The position numbers and the translations under genes are program-made. 64,000 nt of DNA, taken from NCBI GenBank assembly GCA_017849585.1, contig JAFIGT010000030.1:155620-219619 (forward strand), given 5' to 3'. This DNA comes from Verrucomicrobium sp. (GTDB taxonomy: Bacteria > Verrucomicrobiota > Verrucomicrobiia > Methylacidiphilales > UBA1321). Position 1 is the first letter of the stretch, and every line of letters starts with the position of its first letter. The notes under the pieces were generated by a model. It was not told where the DNA came from. It made no database searches and was given only the letters and a program-made list of their open reading frames with translations. Below, piece after piece: positions 26,557-35,400 of the stretch.

Positions 26557-27048
26557 TCAATACGGCACCTTGTCCGGCTTGGCCTGATACTTCTTCCACA
26601 CTTCCACCGCTTCTTCCTGCAAAATCTGGGTCATCTGAATGGAGCGCTGTTCCTTCGGCAAGGCCAGCTGCTCGTAGATGGGGCGATCATCGAAATTCCC
26701 ATACTGAAAGGCATCTTCCACCGTCGCCCCGTAAAATACCTGCTTGATGCCCGCCCAGTAACAGGTCGCCAGACACATTGGGCACGGCTCGGCGGAACTG
26801 TAGAGCGTGCAGTCGGGCAGCTTGAACGTTTTCAGGGTTACGCACGCCAGCCGGATCGCCTCCATTTCCCCATGCCATGTGGGATCATGGCTCGCCACCA
26901 CACGGTTCATTCCTTCCGAAATGATTTTCCCGTCCCTCACAATCACCGCGCCAAAGGCGCCTCCCGTGCTGTATTCGATGGATGCCTTTTCGGATAGCTC
27001 GATGGCGCGACGGATGAATTTTTCGTGTTCGGCGTGGGATGTGGTCAT
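26557..27048 (-). CDS. Nucleoside/guanine deaminase-like enzyme (CDA fold)
   Basis: Start set at ATG 27048 ('MTTSHAEHEKFIRRAIELSE'), since the frame upstream is not family-like; 163 residues. The zinc site is seen as 'PTWHGEMEAIRLAC' (H-G-E, where many members have H-A-E) and 'SSAEPCPMCLATCYWAGI' (P-C-x-x-C). The C-terminal part, 'FDDRPIYEQLALPKEQR', resembles Bacillus-type guanine deaminases more than tRNA adenosine deaminases. It probably converts guanine to xanthine or acts on a related base. It sits between the isomerase and the ABM protein, 46 bp downstream of the latter on the same strand. Confidence 0.82.
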   Translation of the reverse strand: MTTSHAEHEKFIRRAIELSEKASIEYSTGGAFGAVIVRDGKIISEGMNRVVASHDPTWHGEMEAIRLACVTLKTFKLPDCTLYSSAEPCPMCLATCYWAGIKQVFYGATVEDAFQYGNFDDRPIYEQLALPKEQRSIQMTQILQEEAVEVWKKYQAKPDKVPY

Positions 27049-27094
27049 GTTTGTTTTGGGTGAGGTCGAGTTGACTGAGAAAACTATTCGAAAA

Positions 27095-28030
27095 TTACCA
27101 AGGAAGCAAATTCCAGAGCAGGAGAACTTCGAGGGTAAAAAGAACGCCAAGAAAACCGATGCCGCGGAGCGAGATCGCATTCGTCCCGCTTTTCGGATAA
27201 AGCCACCAGCCGAACCAGCGCACGAAAAGCGGCATCGTGAGGAAACTTGTCAGCGCCACGCTCACCACGTTGCCCAGAAACATGGCGGGTGAAGAGCGCA
27301 GCCCCCAAGCGCCCAGCATCGGACTCAGAAATCGCATCTCCAGCATCACGATGGGAAAGAGTCCCAGCAACACCAACAGCGCTGTTTTCCAATCCGGAGG
27401 TGCCTTTCCGGTCCGTGGATCGACCGGCACCCATCCCGGAAACGATGTACCCAGCCGCAGGAGTTCCTCGCTCTGAATAAACTCCTTCGATTCGGCCAAC
27501 AACGTCCGCCGCTCCGGTGCCCGCATCCATGCCTCCAGATGCTCCGCACTGTCGTAGCGCAGAATGGATGTCCAATGCCCCGCTCCGCCACTCGCGGGAG
27601 ATTGCAGGTACATACCGCGATAGCCGGGATATTGTGCCTGCGCGGCCTGCATGCGCGACGCCCACTCGCAATAGCGATTCTCCATGCCGGGTCTCACCCT
27701 CGAGAAAATGACTTCGGTCACTTCGCTGCCGGGCGATGCGCTTCCCATCGCATTGAGGCTCTCCGCAAAATCACCCGCCAATATGGGGGCGATCTCTTCC
27801 ACCAGGGCCCGTCGCTTTGGCGATTGCTGCCAGGCGATCACCGACGCTTCGGACTCGAAGTTCATGAAGATCGACCACGCCTCACCCACCACGACGTCCA
27901 AAGGAATCACATCACGACTGATAAAACCGGGAAATTGGGAGAGCGCCTTCAGATGATGCGCCTGCCATGCTGTAAAGAGCCGTTCGGACCCAGGACTGAT
28001 TTCGACATTAGCAACGAGGACAAATGACAT
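27095..28030 (-). CDS. Two-domain ABM (antibiotic biosynthesis monooxygenase-like) protein with membrane tail
   Basis: The 311-residue protein has two ferredoxin-like ABM repeats, about residues 1-95 ('LVANVEISPGSERLFTAWQA') and 100-190 ('VIFSRVRPGMENRYCEWASR'). Three membrane spans follow in the last 95 residues ('ALLVLLGLFPIVMLEM', 'NVVSVALTSFLTMPLF', 'FLGVLFTLEVLLLWNLL'). Single ABM domains with a membrane tail are known, uncharacterised proteins. Here the ABM unit is duplicated. Monooxygenase activity should not be assumed, because the superfamily also includes haem-degrading and structural members. Confidence 0.78.
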   Translation of the reverse strand: MSFVLVANVEISPGSERLFTAWQAHHLKALSQFPGFISRDVIPLDVVVGEAWSIFMNFESEASVIAWQQSPKRRALVEEIAPILAGDFAESLNAMGSASPGSEVTEVIFSRVRPGMENRYCEWASRMQAAQAQYPGYRGMYLQSPASGGAGHWTSILRYDSAEHLEAWMRAPERRTLLAESKEFIQSEELLRLGTSFPGWVPVDPRTGKAPPDWKTALLVLLGLFPIVMLEMRFLSPMLGAWGLRSSPAMFLGNVVSVALTSFLTMPLFVRWFGWWLYPKSGTNAISLRGIGFLGVLFTLEVLLLWNLLPW

Positions 28031-28441
28031 TACTATCGCTAATCCTTAGCGGTGGAATCCCCTGACACCAGATAAAACCGAATCCATTACCCCTCGCTCG
28101 CGATTGAGGGATGAACGTCCTGACATAAATGCATTAAATTGGAGTACGCTTCAATTGATACAACAAGCAAAGAGATTACTCTGGAAAACGTATCACAATG
28201 ACTCCCATTTGGACTTATTTTCCGCTCGTTCCTGACGGCAAATTATTCAACCGCACTACTTCAGTATCAACAACTTCAATGCTTGTATTGACGAGCGCTT
28301 GTCTTTTTGCTTTGTCAGACAACTTTTTCTAATTTTCTGCTCAAGACGGGACGATTGCCTTGTTGGGCGACTTGGGGGTGAAAGCACCCAGTCAGAAGGA
28401 CCTGAAGATGTACGATAACCTCAAACCGTGGACCGACCGCT
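28031..28441. other. Intergenic region between the ABM gene and the hybrid kinase
   Basis: This 411-bp, AT-richer stretch separates divergently transcribed genes and should hold both promoters. I see a small hairpin, CCCTC/GAGGG (28091-28110). There is also a short open frame, 28333-28449, that reads as plausible peptide ('DLGVKAPSQKDLKMYDNLKP') and ends eight nt inside the kinase gene. It lacks a good start, having one internal ATG at 28408, and may be a leader peptide or a gene remnant. No RNA gene recognised. Confidence 0.4.
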
Positions 28442-30463
28442 TTGATTAAACCTCTGCCAACGACCCCGAATCCGCCCGAAGTAAACGGCCACGACATCAG
28501 TCCAGAGCCGTCTACAAAGGCTTTGAAGACGTGCCGGATTCTGCTCGTCGAGGATAATCCCCTCGAGGCGCGACTCTTTCAACGCGCCCTGACCGATGCC
28601 TGGGCCCGCAGCCGGGTGCAACTGAAGTTCGAAATCGTCCATGCCGAGCGCCTCGCACGCGCCTGTCAGCTACTTGAAACCCACTCGATCGATATTATTC
28701 TCCTGGATGCCACCCTTCCCGACGCCACGGGGCCGGAAAACATCGACCTCATTCGTCAGGAGGCCGCTAATATTCCCGTCATTCTCATGACCGGCCTCGA
28801 CGATGCCGCTGTGGTGGCAGAAGCCATCCGACGCGGAGCCCACGATTGCCTCGTCAAAAGCCGGTACGACGGCGTTCATATTGCCCGCACCATCGGCCAT
28901 GCCGTCGAACGGCATCAACTCCAGTCCCAGATCGAACGTCAGGCGGGAGAGATCAACCGCCACGAAAGCAATTTTCAGAACATCGTCGCCGTCGCACGCG
29001 ATGGCATGGTCATTCTCAACGAAGAAGAAGCCGTCTGCTTCCTCAACCCGATGGCCGAAATGCTCCTCGGCAAATCCGAGAGCGAACTCCTCGCGCAGCC
29101 CTTCGATTACTCCGTCAATCTCGATCAACCTGTCGAGATCGACCTTGTGCGCAACGGCCAGGAACGCACCCTCGAAATGAGCGCCGTGGAGATCGACTGG
29201 ATGGGCAAGCCCTGCCGCCTGATCACCCTGCGCGATGTGACCGAACACAAGCGTCTCGTCCAGGAGAAGGCGCTGCTGGAGCGACGCCTGCTCGAAAGCC
29301 AGCGTCTCGAAAGTCTCGGCATCATGGCCAGCAGCATCGTCCATGATTTCAACAATCTCCTCACCGCCATCATGGGCAGCGCTGGAGCTGCCCGCATCGA
29401 AATACCCGAAAGCTCACCCTTGCAGGAAGACCTCCAGGAAATTGAAAACTCCTGCCAGCGCGCCGCGGACATCTGCAAGCAAATGCTCGCCTATTCCGGC
29501 AGCAAGAGCGCCGCGGCCGTACAACCCATCGACCTCAACGCCCTCGTGCGCGAGACCAGTTCGCTCCTTCAACACTCCGTCTCCAAACGCGCGACCATCG
29601 ATCACAAGTTTATCAAGGACCTGCCCGCGGTTCTCGGAGACCAGACCCAGCTCCGCCAGATCATCATGAATCTGGTTATCAACGCTTCCGAAGCCATTGG
29701 CAAAAAAAACGGGGCCATCCGCATCGCCACCACTCAATCCAATCTCACCGATGATCTCCTCCGCACGGAAGGCCGCGGCCATCCCCACCTCAAGGCCGGA
29801 CAATACGTCTGCCTCGAGGTTTCCGACAACGGCTGCGGCATGCCTCCTGATGTGATGAAGAAGATATTCGATCCCTTCTTCAGCACCAAAAACACCGGTC
29901 GCGGCGTCGGCCTCTGCGCCGTCGCCCAGATCGTCAAGCAACACAACGGTCTCATCACCGTCTCCAGCCAGCCCAATCAGGGCACCACGTTCCGCCTCCA
30001 CCTGCCCTGCGCCGGCGAACGCAAACCCAATCTTCCGGCGACCACTCCAGCTCCGGCCAAAGCATGGAAAGGCCACGGCACGGTTCTGGTCGTAGATGAC
30101 GAACTCGGGGTACGCACGGCGATCGCCCGCATTCTCAAACATCTCGGTTTCGACACCATCGTCGCCTGCGACGGACGCGACGGACTTGCCAAGTTCCGCA
30201 CTCACATGGAAAAAATCGATTGCGTCCTCATGGATCTCACCATGCCGCAACTCGACGGCAAGGAAGCGTGCTCGGAGATTCTCAAGATCAAACCCAAGAT
30301 ACCGATTCTGCTCATGAGCGGCTTCAGCGCCGAGGAAGCCTGCCAGCGCTTCGCCGATACCGGCATCTCCGGCTTCCTGCAAAAACCCTTTGACCATGCC
30401 AAGCTCACCAAGGCTTTCCGCTCCATCCTCGAAGGCAAAGTTGAACCAGCACCCAGTAGCTGA
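28442..30463 (+). CDS. Hybrid sensor histidine kinase with N- and C-terminal receiver domains
   Basis: The 673-residue soluble protein has four domains. The N-terminal receiver is at about 31-150 ('RILLVEDNP', phospho-Asp in 'IILLDATLPDATG'). A PAS-like domain is at about 180-275. The histidine kinase is at about 285-530, with H-box 'SIVHDFNNLLTAIMG' (His near residue 300), N-box 'LVINASEAIG' and G-boxes 'DNGCGMPP' and 'GRGVGLCAV'. The C-terminal receiver is at about 548-660 ('VLVVDDE', phospho-Asp in 'CVLMDLTMPQLDG'). The start is a TTG; no ATG is available before the receiver and the frame closes at 28403. No output domain is present, so it must signal to another protein. It is monocistronic, with a hairpin 64 nt downstream. 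Confidence 0.88.
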   Translation: MIKPLPTTPNPPEVNGHDISPEPSTKALKTCRILLVEDNPLEARLFQRALTDAWARSRVQLKFEIVHAERLARACQLLETHSIDIILLDATLPDATGPENIDLIRQEAANIPVILMTGLDDAAVVAEAIRRGAHDCLVKSRYDGVHIARTIGHAVERHQLQSQIERQAGEINRHESNFQNIVAVARDGMVILNEEEAVCFLNPMAEMLLGKSESELLAQPFDYSVNLDQPVEIDLVRNGQERTLEMSAVEIDWMGKPCRLITLRDVTEHKRLVQEKALLERRLLESQRLESLGIMASSIVHDFNNLLTAIMGSAGAARIEIPESSPLQEDLQEIENSCQRAADICKQMLAYSGSKSAAAVQPIDLNALVRETSSLLQHSVSKRATIDHKFIKDLPAVLGDQTQLRQIIMNLVINASEAIGKKNGAIRIATTQSNLTDDLLRTEGRGHPHLKAGQYVCLEVSDNGCGMPPDVMKKIFDPFFSTKNTGRGVGLCAVAQIVKQHNGLITVSSQPNQGTTFRLHLPCAGERKPNLPATTPAPAKAWKGHGTVLVVDDELGVRTAIARILKHLGFDTIVACDGRDGLAKFRTHMEKIDCVLMDLTMPQLDGKEACSEILKIKPKIPILLMSGFSAEEACQRFADTGISGFLQKPFDHAKLTKAFRSILEGKVEPAPSS

Positions 30464-30526
30464 TTGGCTCCGCAAATCGCTTCAAGACTTTCGCAGTCAT
30501 CTCGTGTATCCAGATCAGATTAAGGA

Positions 30527-30553
30527 GCGGCGTTTCTCATCCTCCTTTAATCT
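30527..30553 (+). terminator. Hairpin after the hybrid kinase gene
   Basis: AGATTAAGGAG (30527-30537) pairs with CTCCTTTAATCT (30542-30553) with one bulged T and a small loop. It lies 64 nt after the kinase stop and 89 nt before fpg, on the same strand. No U-tract, so it is a modest terminator candidate. Confidence 0.35.
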
Positions 30554-30641
30554 ACGTCAGTCAGCGTAATCAGCAGACTTCCCCTTCACACCTTCCTCAT
30601 TTCGCGGTTGGAAATTGGTATTCGCGTCTTATCCTCTTCCC

Positions 30642-31439
30642 ATGCCCGAACTCGCCGAGGTCGACTACTTCCGCAAGCAATGGAACCCCGCCCTCGGGCA
30701 TTGCATCGACAACGTCATCCTTCACCCCAAGAGCCGCGTCTTTCGCGGCGTCGACACATCCCGACTGATCCACGCGCTCACCGGCTCCACGCTTGAAACC
30801 TCGCATGCCCATGGCAAGCAAATGCTCTTCGAATTCCGTGGCGGTCACTGGCTCGGACTCCATCTTGGTATGACCGGAAAGCTCCGCCTCGAACCGAGAG
30901 GACTCCCGCCCCAAAAACACGATCGTCTCATTCTCGTTCAGGCCAAACATGCCTGCGTCTTTTCCGACCCGCGCCACTTCGGCCGCGTGCGATTCGACGA
31001 GGGTACCGAGCCGCCTGCATGGTGGCGCAACCTTCCTCCGGCAGTGACCTCAAAGGACTTTACCCATGATCTTCTCGCCGCGTTTTTCAAACGGCGCGCC
31101 AAGACCCCGCTCAAAGCCGCCCTCCTCATGCAGGAACGATTCCCGGGCATTGGCAACTGGATGGCCGACGAAATCCTCTGGCGTACGAAAATTCACCCGA
31201 GCCGCTCCGCCGGTTCACTCGACACCGCCGAAACCAAGCTTCTCTGGAAAAACCTCCGCGATATTTCCCGCCAGGCTCTCCGGCTCATCGGTACCGACTG
31301 GTCCGATCCGCCCAACACATGGCTCTTCAATCACCGCTGGAAAAACGACAACCATTGTCCCCGCTGCGGCACCAAGCTCACCCGCCGCGAAATCGGCGGT
31401 CGCACCACATGCTTCTGTACGAAATGCCAAGCGGCGTGA
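30642..31439 (+). CDS. mutM: Formamidopyrimidine/endonuclease VIII-type DNA glycosylase
   Basis: Start set at ATG 30642 because the mature protein must begin Pro-Glu ('MPELAEVDYF'), where the N-terminal proline is the catalytic nucleophile; 265 residues. Other marks are the beta-hairpin Lys in 'HAHGKQMLFEF', 'HLGMTGKL', the helix-two-turn-helix region 'ERFPGIGNWMADEILW' and a C-terminal zinc finger, 'CPRCGTKLTRREIGGRTTCF' followed by C-x-x-C. It excises oxidised purines (8-oxoguanine, FapyG) and nicks the strand. The sequence around position 5 (A rather than P) is slightly divergent, so an Nei-like preference is possible. Confidence 0.88.
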   Translation: MPELAEVDYFRKQWNPALGHCIDNVILHPKSRVFRGVDTSRLIHALTGSTLETSHAHGKQMLFEFRGGHWLGLHLGMTGKLRLEPRGLPPQKHDRLILVQAKHACVFSDPRHFGRVRFDEGTEPPAWWRNLPPAVTSKDFTHDLLAAFFKRRAKTPLKAALLMQERFPGIGNWMADEILWRTKIHPSRSAGSLDTAETKLLWKNLRDISRQALRLIGTDWSDPPNTWLFNHRWKNDNHCPRCGTKLTRREIGGRTTCFCTKCQAA

Positions 31440-31489
31440 CGATAACGCCCGCCATTGGTCAAGAAGAGCACGAGAAGCCTAGCCGCCTG

Positions 31490-33205
31490 CTAAATCGTCC
31501 GCCCGGCTTGGCGCACCAGATCCTTGAACCACTTCAGGCAGGAACCCGTTTCGGGATGGGTCAGATAATCGTTCAACGGCATGTCGAGCCGCTTGCTCCA
31601 GTTCGACTCATTGCATGAGCCGGGCAGATTGAACCGCTGTGCTGTACCCAGAATGTCAGTCACCATGAAGATTGTCATGCAGCTCGGGGATTCGAGCAGC
31701 GCGCGGACAAAGGCCGCATGCAATACTTCGTTCCAGACCTTCGGCGGATTCTTGTCGTCCAAGCCCAACCAACGCATCAGGCGCTGCACGTCCAGCCACG
31801 CCTCATGGCCATCGCGACCGTGCCAGCGTTTGACCAGATCTTCAAAGTACGAGACCAGCGGCGCGTGATCGTGCGTGCCATAAGTGGCCAGAGAAAGCGC
31901 CGGGTACGTCTCGCGTGGTTTGAACTCCCGATCCTCGTCACTGATGCGCTCGAAAATGGGAATGACAAAACCGGGAATGCCCAGCTTTTGCAGCAAGGGC
32001 CGGACATACTTCGGCACCACGCCGAGATCTTCCGCCACCACGCCAACCGATCCCGCCGCGTCGAGTACCATGCGCAGGAGTTCCTCGCCTTGGGCCTCGT
32101 TGATCTTGGCAAACGACTCCGGTTCATCCGGTCCCGGCAGAAATTGCGGCAGCCGGCCTTCGGTCATCGCTTTCACCTGTTCCGGCTGCAGATCGACGAA
32201 TACGCCGTTATCTTTCGGCAACCAAGGAAAGGAATAAATGCGGAAAAAGCCCAGTACGTGATCAATGCGGAAATCGTGGAAACAGGCGGAAATCAACCGC
32301 ACGCGCTGACGCCACCAGGCAAAGTTTTCATTTCGGTGCGCATCCCAATAGTACAGCGGAATGCCCCAGTTCTGTCCCCATTTCTTGGTGAATTGATCGG
32401 TCTCAAAAAATGGCTCGGGCGGTGCGCCTCCCGACCAAGTCAGGTCAAACAAACCTCGATATGCCCACACGTCCGCACCGTAACGGCTCACACCAAAAGG
32501 CATGTCGCCCATGAGGCGCACGCCCTTCGTGTCGGCATAGGCGCGGACAGCCGCCCATTGCCGGTACGCCACCCATTGGGTATAGGCAAAAAAGTCACGA
32601 ATGCGTTCCAACTCATCCCGCTGTTCGTTCGCGTCCAGCCAGGCCAGCGCGGCGGCATAATCCCGGTGCTCCGGCTTCCACTCGATCCAGCAGGCGTTGC
32701 CTTCGTACTCGTTGACCAGCGCGCGAAACAGCGTGTAGGCGGGCAACCACAATTCATTGGCCGCGATGAACGCGATGAATTCCTCCGCGAGAGGCGTATT
32801 GGCTTCCAATTCGCGACTTTCAAACTCCGAAAATGCCGCCGCAAGCAAATCGAGCTTTAATGATTTCACCCGCGGATAATCGACCGCTCCCTGGCGCAAT
32901 TCATTCGTCAGTGCCTCGGGGGCCATTTGGGCTAGGATCTCCGGCGTCAGTCCCGGAACTTCCTCCGGTGTCATCGTGAGCAATTCCGGCGCGAGCGCCA
33001 CAGAACTGATCGCATTGTACGGGCTGTTGTCGCCGCCGGTCTCGTTGATCGGCAAAACCTGCAAAATCCCCAATCCCTGATTAGCGCAAAAATCGATGGC
33101 CTCGCGCATGGCGAGCGTGTCACCAATTCCGAGATCACTCGGGTGACGCAAAGCAAAGACGGGGACGAGTAATCCAGCAACTCGGCGCGTGGCATCGATG
33201 GGCAT
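31490..33205 (-). CDS. malQ: 4-alpha-glucanotransferase (amylomaltase, GH77)
   Basis: The 571-residue protein has GH77 active-site segments. The nucleophile Asp is in 'FRIDHVLGFFRIY', the acid/base Glu in 'VVAEDLGVVP' and the third Asp in 'ATYGTHDHAPLVSY'. The N-terminal 'LGIGDTLAMREAIDF' and 'QVLPINETGGDNSPYNAIS' are typical amylomaltase sequence. It transfers alpha-1,4-glucan segments between maltodextrins in glycogen or maltose metabolism. It converges on mutM, and no other glycogen genes are adjacent. Confidence 0.93.
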   Translation of the reverse strand: MPIDATRRVAGLLVPVFALRHPSDLGIGDTLAMREAIDFCANQGLGILQVLPINETGGDNSPYNAISSVALAPELLTMTPEEVPGLTPEILAQMAPEALTNELRQGAVDYPRVKSLKLDLLAAAFSEFESRELEANTPLAEEFIAFIAANELWLPAYTLFRALVNEYEGNACWIEWKPEHRDYAAALAWLDANEQRDELERIRDFFAYTQWVAYRQWAAVRAYADTKGVRLMGDMPFGVSRYGADVWAYRGLFDLTWSGGAPPEPFFETDQFTKKWGQNWGIPLYYWDAHRNENFAWWRQRVRLISACFHDFRIDHVLGFFRIYSFPWLPKDNGVFVDLQPEQVKAMTEGRLPQFLPGPDEPESFAKINEAQGEELLRMVLDAAGSVGVVAEDLGVVPKYVRPLLQKLGIPGFVIPIFERISDEDREFKPRETYPALSLATYGTHDHAPLVSYFEDLVKRWHGRDGHEAWLDVQRLMRWLGLDDKNPPKVWNEVLHAAFVRALLESPSCMTIFMVTDILGTAQRFNLPGSCNESNWSKRLDMPLNDYLTHPETGSCLKWFKDLVRQAGRTI

Positions 33206-33294
33206 ACCCCTGTTCTACAGAGAGATAGGGCGTGTGCAATACCAGAGTCACCCAATGAATCACTTTCTGCGCGGAAGGAATAGGTACCGCCGAC

Positions 33295-34179
33295 CTATGA
33301 CCGCCACCGGGCCAAAGACTCCTCATGCAGGTGCTTCGGCTTGAGAAGACGGATCAAAATCCCGTACCGGGGTGAAAAAAGATAGCTCGCCAGCAACAGA
33401 AGCCCCAGTACCAACACAATGGCCGGCCCTGACCCGATGTTGGTCCAATATGAAATGAGCAGTCCCGCGCAACTCCCGATCATGCCGATCACGCCGCCCC
33501 CCCACGCCATCGCATCGAAAGAATCGCACCACAGATAAACCGTTGCTCCCGGCAACACGAGCAGCCCCAACGAGAGCACGACGCCAACCGCTTGCAGCGA
33601 GGAAATCATCGCCAGCACCATCAGGATCATCAAGAGATACAACAAACGAGTCACCGGTACGCCCTGCGATTTTGCCACCGTGGCATCGAAAAGCGTGAGC
33701 AGCAAGGCCCGCTGTTGGCTGATCAACACCAGCAACGTCAACGCGCTGATCCCATAGCTGATCCATAAGTCGAGATCGGTCAGTCCCAGAATATTCCCAA
33801 AGAGAAAGTGATGCAGATCAACCCGCACCCGGGAGTAATTCAACAGCAGGATGCCAAGCGCGAAGGCAATGGTGTAGAGCGCCGCAATCGCCGTGTCGTC
33901 CTTCAGACGCGAACTGCGGGAAAGAAGCTGACCGCCCAGCGCGACCATCGCCGCCGCACTCACCGCGCCAAAAAACAAGCCCATCGGCGCGAGCCCAAAA
34001 AAGATTGCCCCGATGGCCAGCCCCGGCAGCAGGGAATGCGACAGCGCATCCGCCAGCAGCGCCATGCGCCTCAGTACAATGAACGCGCTGAGAAAGCCGT
34101 TGGTGAAGCCGATCAGGAGGCAACCGAGCAACGCCCGCTGCATGAATTCAAAATGGAAGGGGTCAAGAATCCAGCGCAT
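33295..34179 (-). CDS. znuB: Metal (probably zinc) ABC transporter permease
   Basis: ATG 34179 ('MRWILDPFHFEFMQRALLG') was chosen over one 45 nt upstream because it matches the family start; it overlaps the ATPase gene by 17 nt. The 294-residue protein has about eight membrane spans. Family-3 metal permease motifs include 'GFLSAFIVLRRMALLADALS', 'SHSLLPGLAIG' and 'QAVGVVLSLGLLVLPGATVY'. It is the last gene of the four-gene metal uptake operon. The choice of Zn over Mn rests on the His-rich binding protein and is an inference. Confidence 0.88.
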   Translation of the reverse strand: MRWILDPFHFEFMQRALLGCLLIGFTNGFLSAFIVLRRMALLADALSHSLLPGLAIGAIFFGLAPMGLFFGAVSAAAMVALGGQLLSRSSRLKDDTAIAALYTIAFALGILLLNYSRVRVDLHHFLFGNILGLTDLDLWISYGISALTLLVLISQQRALLLTLFDATVAKSQGVPVTRLLYLLMILMVLAMISSLQAVGVVLSLGLLVLPGATVYLWCDSFDAMAWGGGVIGMIGSCAGLLISYWTNIGSGPAIVLVLGLLLLASYLFSPRYGILIRLLKPKHLHEESLARWRS

Positions 34180-34930
34180 GGGAATGGGGAGGTTGATGAG
34201 GGCCGGTGAAAATTTCCGTGGCAAACGCCTTGTCGATCCACTCGGGTTTGAACACCGCGTCGACCGAACCTTCGACGACCAGTTCGCCGTTGAGCAAAAT
34301 CACGTGACTGAACAATTCCGCCACGTTGCCGAGATTATGGTGCGAGACGATCACGAGCTTGCCCTCGCGACTGAGCTGGCGCAACGCCTCCGCCAGATCA
34401 CGCTGGGCGTTCTTGTCGAGCCCCTCGAAGGGTTCATCGAGCAAATAAACATGCGCTTGCTGCGCCCACGAACGGGCCAGAAACGCGCGCTGTTGTTGAC
34501 CACCACTCAGTGCCTTGATCTGGCGTCCGGCGAGATCGGTCAGGTGCAACGTCGCCAGCGCTTGATCCACAATCTCCGCGTCGCGCTTGGAAAACGGTTT
34601 CCAGTTGCCGAGATGCGCATAGCGTCCCATCTCCACCAGTCCGCGTACGGTGATGGGAAAATCCCAGTCGACCTGCTCGCGTTGCGGCAGATAACTGATC
34701 TCGCGTGGAATCGCCTGCGGACTCTGGCCATGCAGCCGGATCGTCCCGGTTTCGATGGGAACCAAACCCGCCACGGCCTTGAGGAAAGTTGTTTTGCCCG
34801 CGCCGTTCGGCCCCAGCAACGCCACGCAATCGCCGCAGTGCAGATTGAGGCTGATATGATGCAATACCGGCACGCGATCATAACTGACCGTGAGGTTGCT
34901 GATTTCGAGTGAATGGGTGGGAGCGCTCAT
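34163..34930 (-). CDS. znuC: Metal (probably zinc) ABC transporter ATPase
   Basis: Start at ATG 34930 ('MSAPTHSLEISNLTVSYD'), which overlaps the previous stop as ATGA and is preceded by GGTGGGGG; 255 residues. It has Walker A 'LLGPNGAGKTTFLKAVAG', signature 'LSGGQQQRAFLARSW', Walker B 'VYLLDEPFEGLDKN' and H-loop 'VIVSHHNLG'. 'YLPQREQVDWDFPITVRGLV' is typical of the Mn/Zn/Fe ATPase family. It energises the ZnuB-like permease. Confidence 0.9.
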   Translation of the reverse strand: MSAPTHSLEISNLTVSYDRVPVLHHISLNLHCGDCVALLGPNGAGKTTFLKAVAGLVPIETGTIRLHGQSPQAIPREISYLPQREQVDWDFPITVRGLVEMGRYAHLGNWKPFSKRDAEIVDQALATLHLTDLAGRQIKALSGGQQQRAFLARSWAQQAHVYLLDEPFEGLDKNAQRDLAEALRQLSREGKLVIVSHHNLGNVAELFSHVILLNGELVVEGSVDAVFKPEWIDKAFATEIFTGPHQPPHSHALDS

Positions 34931-35367
34931 TTTACCCCCACCGTATCTTCCACATCGCCCTGCCCCCAGAACGTGCTTTCGGCCAGCTTTTGACCCGACT
35001 CCACATCCCGGCACACCACCCGCACCGCCGTGGGAGCGCCCTTGGCTTTCCAGTGAACGCGCACAATCCAGTCCTCGCCAGCGGCGGGTAAATTCAAACC
35101 AATTTCACACTTGGCATCACTCCCGCGCACAATCCCCTTTATCGACGGCCCCGAGCCGGTCACAATCTCGTAATCCGCCGTAGCCGGGCTCACGGTCAAT
35201 TCCACCTGCACCTTGCGCAAGGTCGCTGCCGGTACAGGAGGCAAGGCTTCATCGGGCGTTACTTCCGCCACCGCTTGCACCGGATGTGTGACGTTCCACA
35301 CCCCAATCGCGGCAATGGCCAACGCGGCGCTCATGATGAGAAGTCGGATAACAGGAATGCTTTGCAT
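34927..35367 (-). CDS. Exported protein of unknown function within the zinc-uptake operon
   Basis: The 146-residue protein has one N-terminal hydrophobic segment (about residues 8-28, signal or anchor). A beta-rich domain of about 95 residues follows ('VQVELTVSPATADYEIVTG', 'IVRVHWKAKGAPTAVRVVC'). It has two cysteines (in 'DAKCEIG' and 'RVVCRDV') and no obvious His cluster. It lies between znuA (33-bp gap) and znuC (4-nt overlap), so it is certainly co-expressed with metal uptake. I recognise no family. It may be an accessory periplasmic protein of the transporter. Confidence 0.65.
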   Translation of the reverse strand: MQSIPVIRLLIMSAALAIAAIGVWNVTHPVQAVAEVTPDEALPPVPAATLRKVQVELTVSPATADYEIVTGSGPSIKGIVRGSDAKCEIGLNLPAAGEDWIVRVHWKAKGAPTAVRVVCRDVESGQKLAESTFWGQGDVEDTVGVK

Positions 35368-35400
35368 GAATCGGAAACGGTAGCCTACAACCCGCCGCCT

